This document shows, piece by piece, positions 1-4,289 of a DNA stretch of 5,257 bases; positions within the stretch are counted from its first letter, which is position 1, and every line of letters starts with the position of its first letter. The DNA is taken from assembly GCA_900554855.1 (NCBI GenBank), contig USIZ01000119.1:1-5257 (forward strand), given 5' to 3'. This stretch comes from an uncultured Eubacteriales bacterium (lineage in GTDB: Bacteria; Bacillota; Clostridia; Oscillospirales; Oscillospiraceae). The position numbers were made by a program, and so were the translations under genes. Below the pieces are notes generated by a model. That model searched no databases. It was given only the letters and a program-made list of their open reading frames with translations, and was not told the origin of the DNA.

Positions 1-1101
1 CTCCGGCTGGAGGTCATAGGTGGCCACCTTGGGAGAGGCCACGAGGCAGCGATCCTCACCGGGGAAGGTCTGCTCCACACCGCCGTTGAAGAAGAAGGTC
101 ACATGGGCGTACTTTTCCGTCTCGGCGATGCGCAGCTGGGTCAGGCCGCTGTCGGAAATATACTGGCCGAAGATGTTGTGCAGGCTCTCCTTGGGGAAGG
201 CCACCTCCACGTTGGGCATGGTGGCGTCATAGGAGGTGGTGCACACAAAGTGGGTATCGAAGAAGCCGCGCTTGCGCTGGAAACCCTCAAAATCGGGATC
301 CACCAGCGTGCGGGTGATCTCCCGCGCCCGGTCGGGGCGGAAGTTCATGAAGATGCAGGCGTCGCCCTCAGAGATGCAGGCGTCCCTGGTGCAGACCACG
401 GGAATGAGGAACTCGTCGGTCACACCGGCGTCATAGCTTTTCTGAACGGCATCCACCGGGTCGGCGTTGAACTCGGCGCTCTCGCCGTACACCATGGCGG
501 AATAGGCCTTTTCGACCCGATCCCAGTTGGTGTCCCGATCCATGGCATAGTAGCGGCCAGACAGGGTGGCGATCTGTGCGCCGTACTGCTGGCAGACCTG
601 CTGCATCTCGGCCACATAGCCCTTACCGGAGGTGGGGGGCACGTCGCGGCCATCGAGGAAGCAGTGGACATAGACCTTCTCACAGCCCAGCTGATGGGCC
701 ATCTTCACGGCGGCCTTCATGTGCTCAATGTGAGAGTGGACGCCGCCGTCGCTGGTCAGCCCCATGATGTGGACGGCCTTACCGGCCTCTTTTGCGGCGG
801 TCATGGCCTTCACATAGGCGGGATTCTGGAAGAAATCACCGTCGTCAATGGCTTTGGTGATCTTGGGCAGATCCTGAAACACGACCCGGCCCGCGCCGAT
901 GTTGGTGTGGCCGACTTCACTGTTGCCCATCTGTCCGGCGGGCAGACCTACGTCCAGCCCGGAGGCGGACAGGCGGGAACAGGAGTTCTCCGCGAAGAGC
1001 TTGTCCAGCACGGGGGTTTTGGCGGCGTGGACTGCGTTGCCCATGTCGCTGGTGCGCAGGCCGAAACCGTCCATAATAATCAGAATGGTAGGTGTTTTCA
1101 T
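1..1101 (-). CDS. gpmI: 2,3-bisphosphoglycerate-independent phosphoglycerate mutase (partial, C-terminus outside window)
   Basis: Catalyses interconversion of 3-phosphoglycerate and 2-phosphoglycerate in the cytosol (lower glycolysis/gluconeogenesis) through a phosphoserine intermediate; the family needs two metal ions, usually Mn2+. The reading frame is open from the ATG at 1099-1101 to the window edge, giving residues 1-367 of a family that is usually about 510 residues. Visible family signatures: the N-terminal metal-binding MDGFG (10-14), the nucleophile region MGNSEVGHTNIGAGR with Ser61 as the expected phosphorylated serine, TSDGGVHSH (116-124, His122), DGRDVPPTS (150-158), GRYYAMDRD (182-190), NFRPDRARE (253-261) and KYAHVTFFFNGG (330-341). 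The C-terminal metal ligands of the phosphatase-like domain lie off the window. It follows tpiA by 38 bp on the same strand and is expected to be co-transcribed with it. A GGAG lies 5 nt before the ATG, supporting the start. Identification is firm; no frameshift is seen. Confidence 0.97.
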   Translation of the reverse strand, partial: MKTPTILIIMDGFGLRTSDMGNAVHAAKTPVLDKLFAENSCSRLSASGLDVGLPAGQMGNSEVGHTNIGAGRVVFQDLPKITKAIDDGDFFQNPAYVKAMTAAKEAGKAVHIMGLTSDGGVHSHIEHMKAAVKMAHQLGCEKVYVHCFLDGRDVPPTSGKGYVAEMQQVCQQYGAQIATLSGRYYAMDRDTNWDRVEKAYSAMVYGESAEFNADPVDAVQKSYDAGVTDEFLIPVVCTRDACISEGDACIFMNFRPDRAREITRTLVDPDFEGFQRKRGFFDTHFVCTTSYDATMPNVEVAFPKESLHNIFGQYISDSGLTQLRIAETEKYAHVTFFFNGGVEQTFPGEDRCLVASPKVATYDLQPE

Positions 1102-1117
1102 AATAACTCCGATCTAA

Positions 1118-1133
1118 GAAGCCCTCTGGCTTC
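1118..1133 (-). repeat. Small hairpin in the tpiA-gpmI spacer
   Basis: The 38-bp spacer contains GAAGCC and GGCTTC separated by 4 bases, a perfect 6-bp inverted repeat. On the minus strand it is followed by TTAGATC, not a T-tract, so it does not look like an intrinsic terminator. It lies just upstream of the gpmI GGAG ribosome binding site at 1107-1110. It could be a small mRNA structure affecting stability or translation of gpmI, or it could be chance. Confidence 0.4.
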
Positions 1134-1139
1134 GGAAAA

Positions 1140-1913
1140 TCAATCCTGATTGGCTGCGTTGATGATGATGTTGAAGTCCTCGGGCTTCAGGGACGCGCCG
1201 CCGATCAGGCCGCCGTCCACATCGGGCTGAGCCAGCAGCTCAGCGGCGTTCTTGGCGTTCATGCTGCCGCCGTAGAGGATGGTGACGCTGCGGGCCACGC
1301 GGGCGCCGTACAGCTTGCGGATCACGGTGCGGATCTCCTCGTTGACCTCGTTGGCCTGCTCAGCAGTGGCAGTCTTGCCGGTGCCGATGGCCCACAGGGG
1401 CTCATAGGCGATGACCACGTGGCGCATCTTCTCGGCGGGCACGCCGGCCAGAGCAGTCTTGACCTGAAGGTCGATGAGCTCCTTGGTCACGCCCAGTTCA
1501 CGCTGCTCCAGGCTCTCGCCCACACAGATGACGGGACGCAGACCGGCGGCAATGGCGGCGTGTACCTTCTTATTGACAATGATGTCGTTGTCATTCCAGT
1601 ACTGGCGGCGCTCAGAGTGGCCGATGATGACATATTTTACGCCCAGGTCTTTCAGCATTTCAGCGGAGACCTCACCGGTGTAGGCACCCTTTTCCTCAAA
1701 GTGCAGGTTCTCGGCGCCGATGGCCACCCGGGTGTCCTTAAAAGCCTTCAGGGCGGCGGGGATGTTGACAAAGGGCACGCACAGCAACACCTCACACCAC
1801 TTGGCCTTGGGCATGATGGCCTTCAGTTCGTCGGCGAATGCGCGGGTCTCGGTGGCGGTCTTATTCATCTTCCAGTTACCGGCGATGATCGTTTTGCGAT
1901 AACGTCTGTTCAT
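1140..1913 (-). CDS. tpiA: Triosephosphate isomerase
   Basis: Interconverts dihydroxyacetone phosphate and glyceraldehyde 3-phosphate in the cytosol; a TIM-barrel enzyme active as a homodimer. The product is 257 residues, normal for bacterial TIM. Active-site signatures are complete: AGNWKMN (11-17, Asn13 and Lys15), VIIGHSERR (95-103, electrophile His99), AYEPLWAIGTGK (169-180, catalytic base Glu171 followed by the flexible loop 6), YGGSMNAKN (214-222) and DGGLIGGASL (233-242) for phosphate binding. The frame stays open 28 codons further upstream, but the ATG at 1911-1913 is chosen because AAGGAG lies 7 nt before it and because the family starts only a few residues before the AGNWKMN strand. 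It lies between pgk (234 bp upstream, a structured gap) and gpmI (38 bp downstream). Confidence 0.98.
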   Translation of the reverse strand: MNRRYRKTIIAGNWKMNKTATETRAFADELKAIMPKAKWCEVLLCVPFVNIPAALKAFKDTRVAIGAENLHFEEKGAYTGEVSAEMLKDLGVKYVIIGHSERRQYWNDNDIIVNKKVHAAIAAGLRPVICVGESLEQRELGVTKELIDLQVKTALAGVPAEKMRHVVIAYEPLWAIGTGKTATAEQANEVNEEIRTVIRKLYGARVARSVTILYGGSMNAKNAAELLAQPDVDGGLIGGASLKPEDFNIIINAANQD

Positions 1914-1920
1914 AGTGATT

Positions 1921-1926
1921 CTCCTT
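1921..1926 (-). promoter_or_regulatory. Ribosome binding site of tpiA
   Basis: AAGGAG on the minus strand, 7 nt before the ATG at 1911-1913. It decides in favour of the shorter 257-residue TpiA over the 285-residue reading that begins at 1997, which has no comparable site. Confidence 0.85.
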
Positions 1927-1988
1927 ATTCCTTTTGTGATAGATGCGCCCGGCCGTGGGCGGGAGAGGTTCGTTTCGATTTTATGGAA

Positions 1989-2042
1989 GGATCGCACAGC
2001 ACTGACTTCCGGTTTGATATAGAGGTCGGTGCTGTGGGATCC
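1989..2042. repeat. 54-bp imperfect inverted repeat (21-nt arms)
   Basis: Positions 1989-2009 pair with 2022-2042 around a 12-nt loop. The outer part is GGATC/GATCC, then one mismatch, then an 8-bp perfect block CACAGCAC in one strand or the other, then GAC/GTC. Read as plus-strand RNA, 20 of 21 positions pair, two as G-U; read as minus-strand (sense) RNA, 18 of 21 pair. No T-run follows on either strand, so it is not a standard terminator. It could be an mRNA processing or stabilising hairpin, or a remnant of a small dispersed repeat. Confidence 0.75.
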
Positions 2043-2097
2043 TGGCGGGATAGGTGCGCGGCAGGAAAGCCGACCCGCTCAGACTGCGCCGCAGGCC

Positions 2098-2130
2098 GGT
2101 CGACTCCCCCCGAGGGGAGCCGAGCCGACC
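2098..2130. repeat. GC-rich palindrome downstream of pgk
   Basis: CTCCCC (2104-2109) and GGGGAG (2114-2119) form a 6-bp GC-rich stem with a 4-nt loop. It is flanked by GGTCG (2098-2102) and CGACC (2126-2130), which can extend it with a bulge. A further small palindrome, CTGCG-C-CGCAG, lies at 2084-2094, and a further CGACC at 2071-2075. It begins about 17 bp after the pgk stop. With no T-tract it is not a clear intrinsic terminator. Its look is that of intergenic REP-like palindromes; whether it recurs in the genome cannot be seen here. Confidence 0.6.
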
Positions 2131-2147
2131 TTGTGCGGATCGTAAAA

Positions 2148-3350
2148 TTATTTATCCAGCAGGCAGACAACACCGGGCAACGCTTTGCCCTCCATGAACT
2201 CCAGGCTGGCGCCGCCGCCGGTGGAGATATGGGTCATCTTGTCGGCATAGCCCAGCTGCTCAACAGCGGCTGCGCTGTCGCCGCCGCCCACGATGGTGAT
2301 GGCGTCGGTCTTGCTCAGGGCCTCAGCCACGGCCTCGGTGCCCGTGGCAAAGGCGGGGAACTCGAACACGCCCATGGGGCCGTTCCAGATGACGGTGCCC
2401 GCATCGGCCACGGCGCTGGTGTAGAGCTCCACGGTCTTGGGGCCGATGTCCAGACCCATCCAGCCGTCGGGGATCTCACCGGCGGGGACGACCTGGCTCT
2501 TGGCATCGGCGGCGAAGGCGTCGGCCACGACGGTATCCACCGGCAGCAGCAGCTTGACGCCCTTGTCGGCGGCCTTCTTCACCATCTCGTTGGCGTAATC
2601 TTCCCAATCGGCCTCCAGCAGAGAGGTGCCGATCTTGCCGCCCTGAGCGGCGGCAAAGGTGTAGGCCATGCCGCCGCCGATGATGATGGTGTCGGCGATC
2701 TCCAGCAGGTTGTTGATGACGCCGATCTTGCTGCTGACCTTGCTGCCGCCCAGAATGGCGACCAGAGGACGCTTGGGGTTGGCCAGCGCGCCGCCGATGA
2801 TCTCCAGCTCTTTCTGAATAAGGAAACCGGACACGGCGGGCAGGTAGTCGGCCACACCGGCGGTGGAGGCGTGGGCGCGGTGGACGGTGCCGAAGGCGTC
2901 GGAGACGTAGACACCGTCTGCGCCGGCCAGATCGGCCAGTGCCTTGGCAAAGGCGGGATCGTTCTTCTCCTCGCCCTTCTCAAAGCGCAGGTTCTCCAGC
3001 AGCATGATCTGACCGGGCTGAAGGGCGGCGGCCTTGGCCTTGGCGTCCTCGCCCACCACATCGCTGGCGAAGATGACGCTCTTGCCCAGCAGCTCCTCCA
3101 GCCGTTTGGCCACAGGGGCCAGGCTCAGCTCGGGCTTGACTTCTCCCTTGGGCTTGCCCAGATGGGAGCAGGCGATGACGGCTGCGCCCTGATCCAGCAG
3201 ATACTGGAGGGTGGGCAGAGCGGCGCGGATGCGCTTGTCATCGGTGATGGCGCCGGTCTTCTTATCCTGGGGCACATTGAAGTCGCAGCGGCAGAGCACC
3301 TTCTTGCCCTTCACGTCGATGTCGGTGACGGTTTTCTTGTTGTAATTCAT
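2148..3350 (-). CDS. pgk: Phosphoglycerate kinase
   Basis: Transfers the acyl phosphate of 1,3-bisphosphoglycerate to ADP, making ATP and 3-phosphoglycerate, in the cytosol. The product is 400 residues, full length for a bacterial monomeric PGK. N-terminal domain: CRCDFNVP (20-27, Asp23 and Asn25), DDKRIRAALPT (37-47), SHLGKPKG (62-69), LLENLRFEKGEE (117-128) and DAFGTVHRAHASTAG (151-165), which form the basic 3-phosphoglycerate pocket. C-terminal nucleotide domain: GGSKVSSKI (201-209, Lys204), IIGGGMAYTF (223-232), WNGPMGVFE (322-330), GGGDSAAA (355-362) and HISTGGGASLEFMEG (374-388). AAAGGAG lies 10 nt before the ATG. It is 32 bp downstream of trmL on the same strand and is probably transcribed from the trmL promoter. 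No defects are visible. Confidence 0.98.
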   Translation of the reverse strand: MNYNKKTVTDIDVKGKKVLCRCDFNVPQDKKTGAITDDKRIRAALPTLQYLLDQGAAVIACSHLGKPKGEVKPELSLAPVAKRLEELLGKSVIFASDVVGEDAKAKAAALQPGQIMLLENLRFEKGEEKNDPAFAKALADLAGADGVYVSDAFGTVHRAHASTAGVADYLPAVSGFLIQKELEIIGGALANPKRPLVAILGGSKVSSKIGVINNLLEIADTIIIGGGMAYTFAAAQGGKIGTSLLEADWEDYANEMVKKAADKGVKLLLPVDTVVADAFAADAKSQVVPAGEIPDGWMGLDIGPKTVELYTSAVADAGTVIWNGPMGVFEFPAFATGTEAVAEALSKTDAITIVGGGDSAAAVEQLGYADKMTHISTGGGASLEFMEGKALPGVVCLLDK

Positions 3351-3360
3351 GCCGAAAAAG

Positions 3361-3367
3361 CTCCTTT
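3361..3367 (-). promoter_or_regulatory. Ribosome binding site of pgk
   Basis: AAAGGAG on the minus strand, 10 nt before the pgk ATG at 3348-3350, inside the 32-bp trmL-pgk gap. It is a strong Shine-Dalgarno match at slightly long spacing. Confidence 0.8.
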
Positions 3368-3382
3368 CGAGTGTCGGGCCGG

Positions 3383-3883
3383 TCAGAATTTTCTGCCCGT
3401 GCCCATCTCGCCCTCGCCCAGCAGACCGGGGAAACCGTTCTGCCGCAGCGCTTCATAGGTGAGAATGGCGACAGAGTTTGCCAGATTCAGGCTTCTTGCG
3501 TTTTCATACATGGGAATGCGGATACATTGTTCCCGGAACCGTTCCCGGAAATCCGGCGGCAGTCCGGCAGTCTCCTTGCCGAAGAACAGCCAGCTGTCCG
3601 GCGAGAACCGGGCTGCGGAGTAGTCCTGCGGTGCCTTGGTAGTGGCCAGCCAAAGATCCTCCGCCGCTTCGGGATGGGCAGCGAAGAGTGAGTCCAGATC
3701 GTCCCAGACGTGCAGATCCACCATGGGCCAGTAATCCAGCCCGGCGCGGCGCACGGCCTTTTCGCTGATGTCAAAGCCAAGCGGACGCACCAGATGCAGT
3801 CGGGAACGGGTGGCCGCGGCGGTGCGGGCGATGTTCCCGGTGTTCTGGGGGATCTCCGGTTCCACCAATACTAAATTCAGCAC
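3383..3883 (-). CDS. trmL: tRNA (cytidine/uridine-34 2'-O)-methyltransferase
   Basis: A SPOUT-class (trefoil-knot) methyltransferase that, in characterised homologues, uses S-adenosylmethionine to methylate the 2'-OH of the wobble nucleotide of tRNA-Leu isoacceptors; acts as a cytosolic dimer. The product is 166 residues, close to E. coli TrmL (157). Motifs visible: LVEPEIPQNTGNIAR (6-20; SPOUT motif 1), LGFDI and RRAGLDYW (45-52), LFFGKETAGLP (99-109; motif 2) and IPM...NARSLNLANSVAI (123-140; motif 3, the knot and SAM site). The start is set at the GTG at 3881-3883, giving MLNLVLVEPEIP, which matches the family N-terminus; AAGGAG then lies 7 nt upstream. The TTG one codon earlier would leave only 4 nt. 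It is the first gene of the trmL-pgk-tpiA-gpmI unit. Confidence 0.95.
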   Translation of the reverse strand: MLNLVLVEPEIPQNTGNIARTAAATRSRLHLVRPLGFDISEKAVRRAGLDYWPMVDLHVWDDLDSLFAAHPEAAEDLWLATTKAPQDYSAARFSPDSWLFFGKETAGLPPDFRERFREQCIRIPMYENARSLNLANSVAILTYEALRQNGFPGLLGEGEMGTGRKF

Positions 3884-3890
3884 CAAACCA

Positions 3891-3899
3891 CTCCTTTTT
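3891..3899 (-). promoter_or_regulatory. Ribosome binding site of trmL
   Basis: AAAAAGGAG on the minus strand. The distance from GGAG to the GTG at 3881-3883 is 7 nt (optimal) and to the TTG at 3884-3886 only 4 nt, so this site favours the GTG start. Confidence 0.85.
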
Positions 3900-3910
3900 A
3901 ATCCAAGGCC

Positions 3911-3939
3911 ATTTTAATACTTACTGTACGGAAATTCAA
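3911..3939 (-). promoter_or_regulatory. Sigma-70-type promoter of the trmL-pgk-tpiA-gpmI unit
   Basis: On the minus strand, TTGAAT (3934-3939, four of six matches to TTGACA) is followed after exactly 17 bp by TAAAAT (3911-3916, five of six matches to TATAAT). Transcription would start near 3904, leaving about 20 nt before the GTG, enough for the ribosome binding site but too short for a riboswitch or attenuator. It is the only convincing promoter I find for the four minus-strand genes. Predicted from sequence only. Confidence 0.7.
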
Positions 3940-3951
3940 CCTCAAAAGCAT

Positions 3952-3985
3952 AAAAATTTTGATTTTAGTCGAGATTTTATCAAAA
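3952..3985 (-). terminator. Weak AT-rich hairpin followed by T-run (minus strand)
   Basis: TTTTGAT (3957-3963 on the plus strand) pairs with ATCAAAA (3979-3985) around a 15-nt loop. Read on the minus strand, the hairpin is followed by five Ts (3956-3952). This is the order of an intrinsic terminator, but the stem has one G-C pair and would be weak. It could end a minus-strand transcript arriving from around 4014-4084 before it reaches the trmL promoter. It may equally be chance in AT-rich DNA. Confidence 0.25.
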
Positions 3986-4013
3986 AATGTTCGCGGTTTT
4001 AAATTGAACTTTT

Positions 4014-4084
4014 GCCAAACTGCTTTATATTTCTGCAAAAATTTGTACTTTTTGGCAGAAATGGCAGGTGCAAAGCAATTTGGC
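4014..4084. repeat. 71-bp long imperfect inverted repeat (nested stem-loop)
   Basis: The outer arms are 4014-4026 (GCCAAACTGCTTT) and 4072-4084 (AAAGCAATTTGGC), complementary at 12 of 13 positions. The remaining pair is C-A on plus-strand RNA but G-U on minus-strand RNA. Inside, TTCTGCAAAAA (4031-4041) pairs with TTTTTGGCAGAA (4049-4060) with one bulged base and a 7-nt loop. The inner stem can be prolonged by two or three pairs to 4028/4063, leaving one unpaired base on one side and eight on the other between the two stems. A direct repeat TGGCAG-AAA-TGGCAG lies at 4053-4067. By position it is outside both predicted gene transcripts. Candidates are a small RNA, a decayed miniature transposable element, or a regulatory DNA structure. 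Confidence 0.7.
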
Positions 4085-4140
4085 TCGGGCCATGACGGAG
4101 GCTGGTATATGATCTGCTGCGGGGCAAATGTGTTGAGTAA

Positions 4141-4168
4141 TCGACAATTCGCAGATGCGATTTATTTT
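4141..4168 (+). promoter_or_regulatory. Possible upstream promoter with palindrome in its spacer
   Basis: TCGACA (4141-4146, five of six matches to TTGACA) and TATTTT (4163-4168, four of six matches to TATAAT) are separated by 16 bp. The palindrome TCGCA-GA-TGCGA (4149-4160) lies wholly inside the spacer, where a bound repressor would block polymerase. It points towards the dehydrogenase gene and would give a leader of about 115 nt. Weak evidence; AT-rich DNA gives such matches by chance. Confidence 0.3.
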
Positions 4169-4207
4169 GGAAACACAATAAGAAAGGGTATATTTAATTC
4201 TGAAAAC

Positions 4208-4236
4208 TAGAACAGAACGGGGCGAATCGGTATAAT
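4208..4236 (+). promoter_or_regulatory. Promoter of the 3-hydroxyacyl-CoA dehydrogenase gene
   Basis: A perfect TATAAT at 4231-4236 lies 53 bp before the ATG. The -35 region is poor: TAGAAC at 17-bp spacing or AGAACA at 16 bp, each three of six matches. Start of transcription would be near 4243, giving a leader of about 47 nt. A strong -10 with a weak -35 would fit dependence on an activator, but that is inference. Confidence 0.55.
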
Positions 4237-4261
4237 GTGACCATTCCAAACCACCAATTTG

Positions 4262-4274
4262 TGATTTTGAATCA
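4262..4274. promoter_or_regulatory. 13-bp palindrome between promoter and ribosome binding site
   Basis: TGATT-TTG-AATCA is a perfect palindrome with a 3-bp centre. It lies in the short leader of the dehydrogenase gene and touches the ribosome binding site at 4274-4280. Such a position suits a repressor operator. With the preceding bases it begins TTGTGA (4259-4264), which resembles a half-site of the redox repressor Rex, but the other half does not match well. Confidence 0.35.
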
Positions 4275-4280
4275 AAGGAG
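4274..4280 (+). promoter_or_regulatory. Ribosome binding site of the dehydrogenase gene
   Basis: AAAGGAG, 9 nt before the ATG at 4290-4292. It fixes that ATG as the start, which also places the Rossmann GGGVLG motif at residues 10-15, as expected for the family. Confidence 0.85.
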
Positions 4281-4289
4281 CGAACACTT

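Larger units (their letters stand above)
1914..2147. other. Structured 234-bp gap between pgk and tpiA, no gene
   Basis: Between the pgk stop and the tpiA start there are 234 bp without a credible gene. A short frame across it (1925-2173, minus) overlaps the end of pgk, is rich in Arg, Ser and Pro, and has no recognisable domain. The gap is built mostly of inverted repeats (1989-2042 and 2098-2130) and contains several copies of a GATC-GCACA-like motif. No T-tract follows either hairpin on the minus strand, so read-through from pgk into tpiA is likely. I could not find a convincing separate promoter for tpiA: a TAAAAT at the right place has no recognisable -35 box. Confidence 0.7.
3884..4289. 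other. AT-rich divergent intergenic region, no protein gene
   Basis: The 406 bp between trmL and the dehydrogenase gene are much more AT-rich than the coding DNA on either side. Two short frames exist (3959-4210 plus and 4025-4249 minus). Both start at TTG, neither has a good ribosome binding site, and the translations resemble no family and show no domain. The region holds two divergent promoters, a 71-bp stem-loop, an AT-rich hairpin with a T-run, and short palindromes, listed separately. Confidence 0.75.

Noticed and set aside
103..1149. A 348-codon open frame on the plus strand, antisense to gpmI
   Set aside because: Same cause: a shadow of the GC-rich gpmI frame, with no ribosome binding site or recognisable domain.
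1975..2005. A possible separate tpiA promoter using TAAAAT on the minus strand
   Set aside because: No recognisable -35 box lies 16-18 bp upstream, and the region is occupied by the inverted repeat.
1925..2173. An 82-codon frame on the minus strand across the pgk-tpiA gap
   Set aside because: It overlaps the end of pgk, crosses both inverted repeats, has no good ribosome binding site, and its translation looks like random GC-rich sequence.
1419..3458. A 679-codon open frame on the plus strand, antisense to tpiA and pgk
   Set aside because: It is rich in Gly, His, Leu and Val as expected from the complement of GC-rich coding DNA, has no family motif, and lies fully opposite two certain genes. 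The lack of stops reflects codon bias.
4014..4084. The 71-bp stem-loop as a CRISPR repeat, tRNA or intrinsic terminator
   Set aside because: There is no repeat-spacer periodicity, no tRNA cloverleaf or TTCGA-type T-arm, and no T-tract directly after the stem on either strand.
3959..4210. An 83-codon frame on the plus strand in the AT-rich intergenic region
   Set aside because: It starts at TTG without a Shine-Dalgarno sequence, runs through the 71-bp stem-loop, and has no homology signature I recognise.
4025..4249. A 74-codon frame on the minus strand in the same region
   Set aside because: TTG start, weak ribosome binding site, Cys-scattered random-looking translation, and it also crosses the stem-loop.
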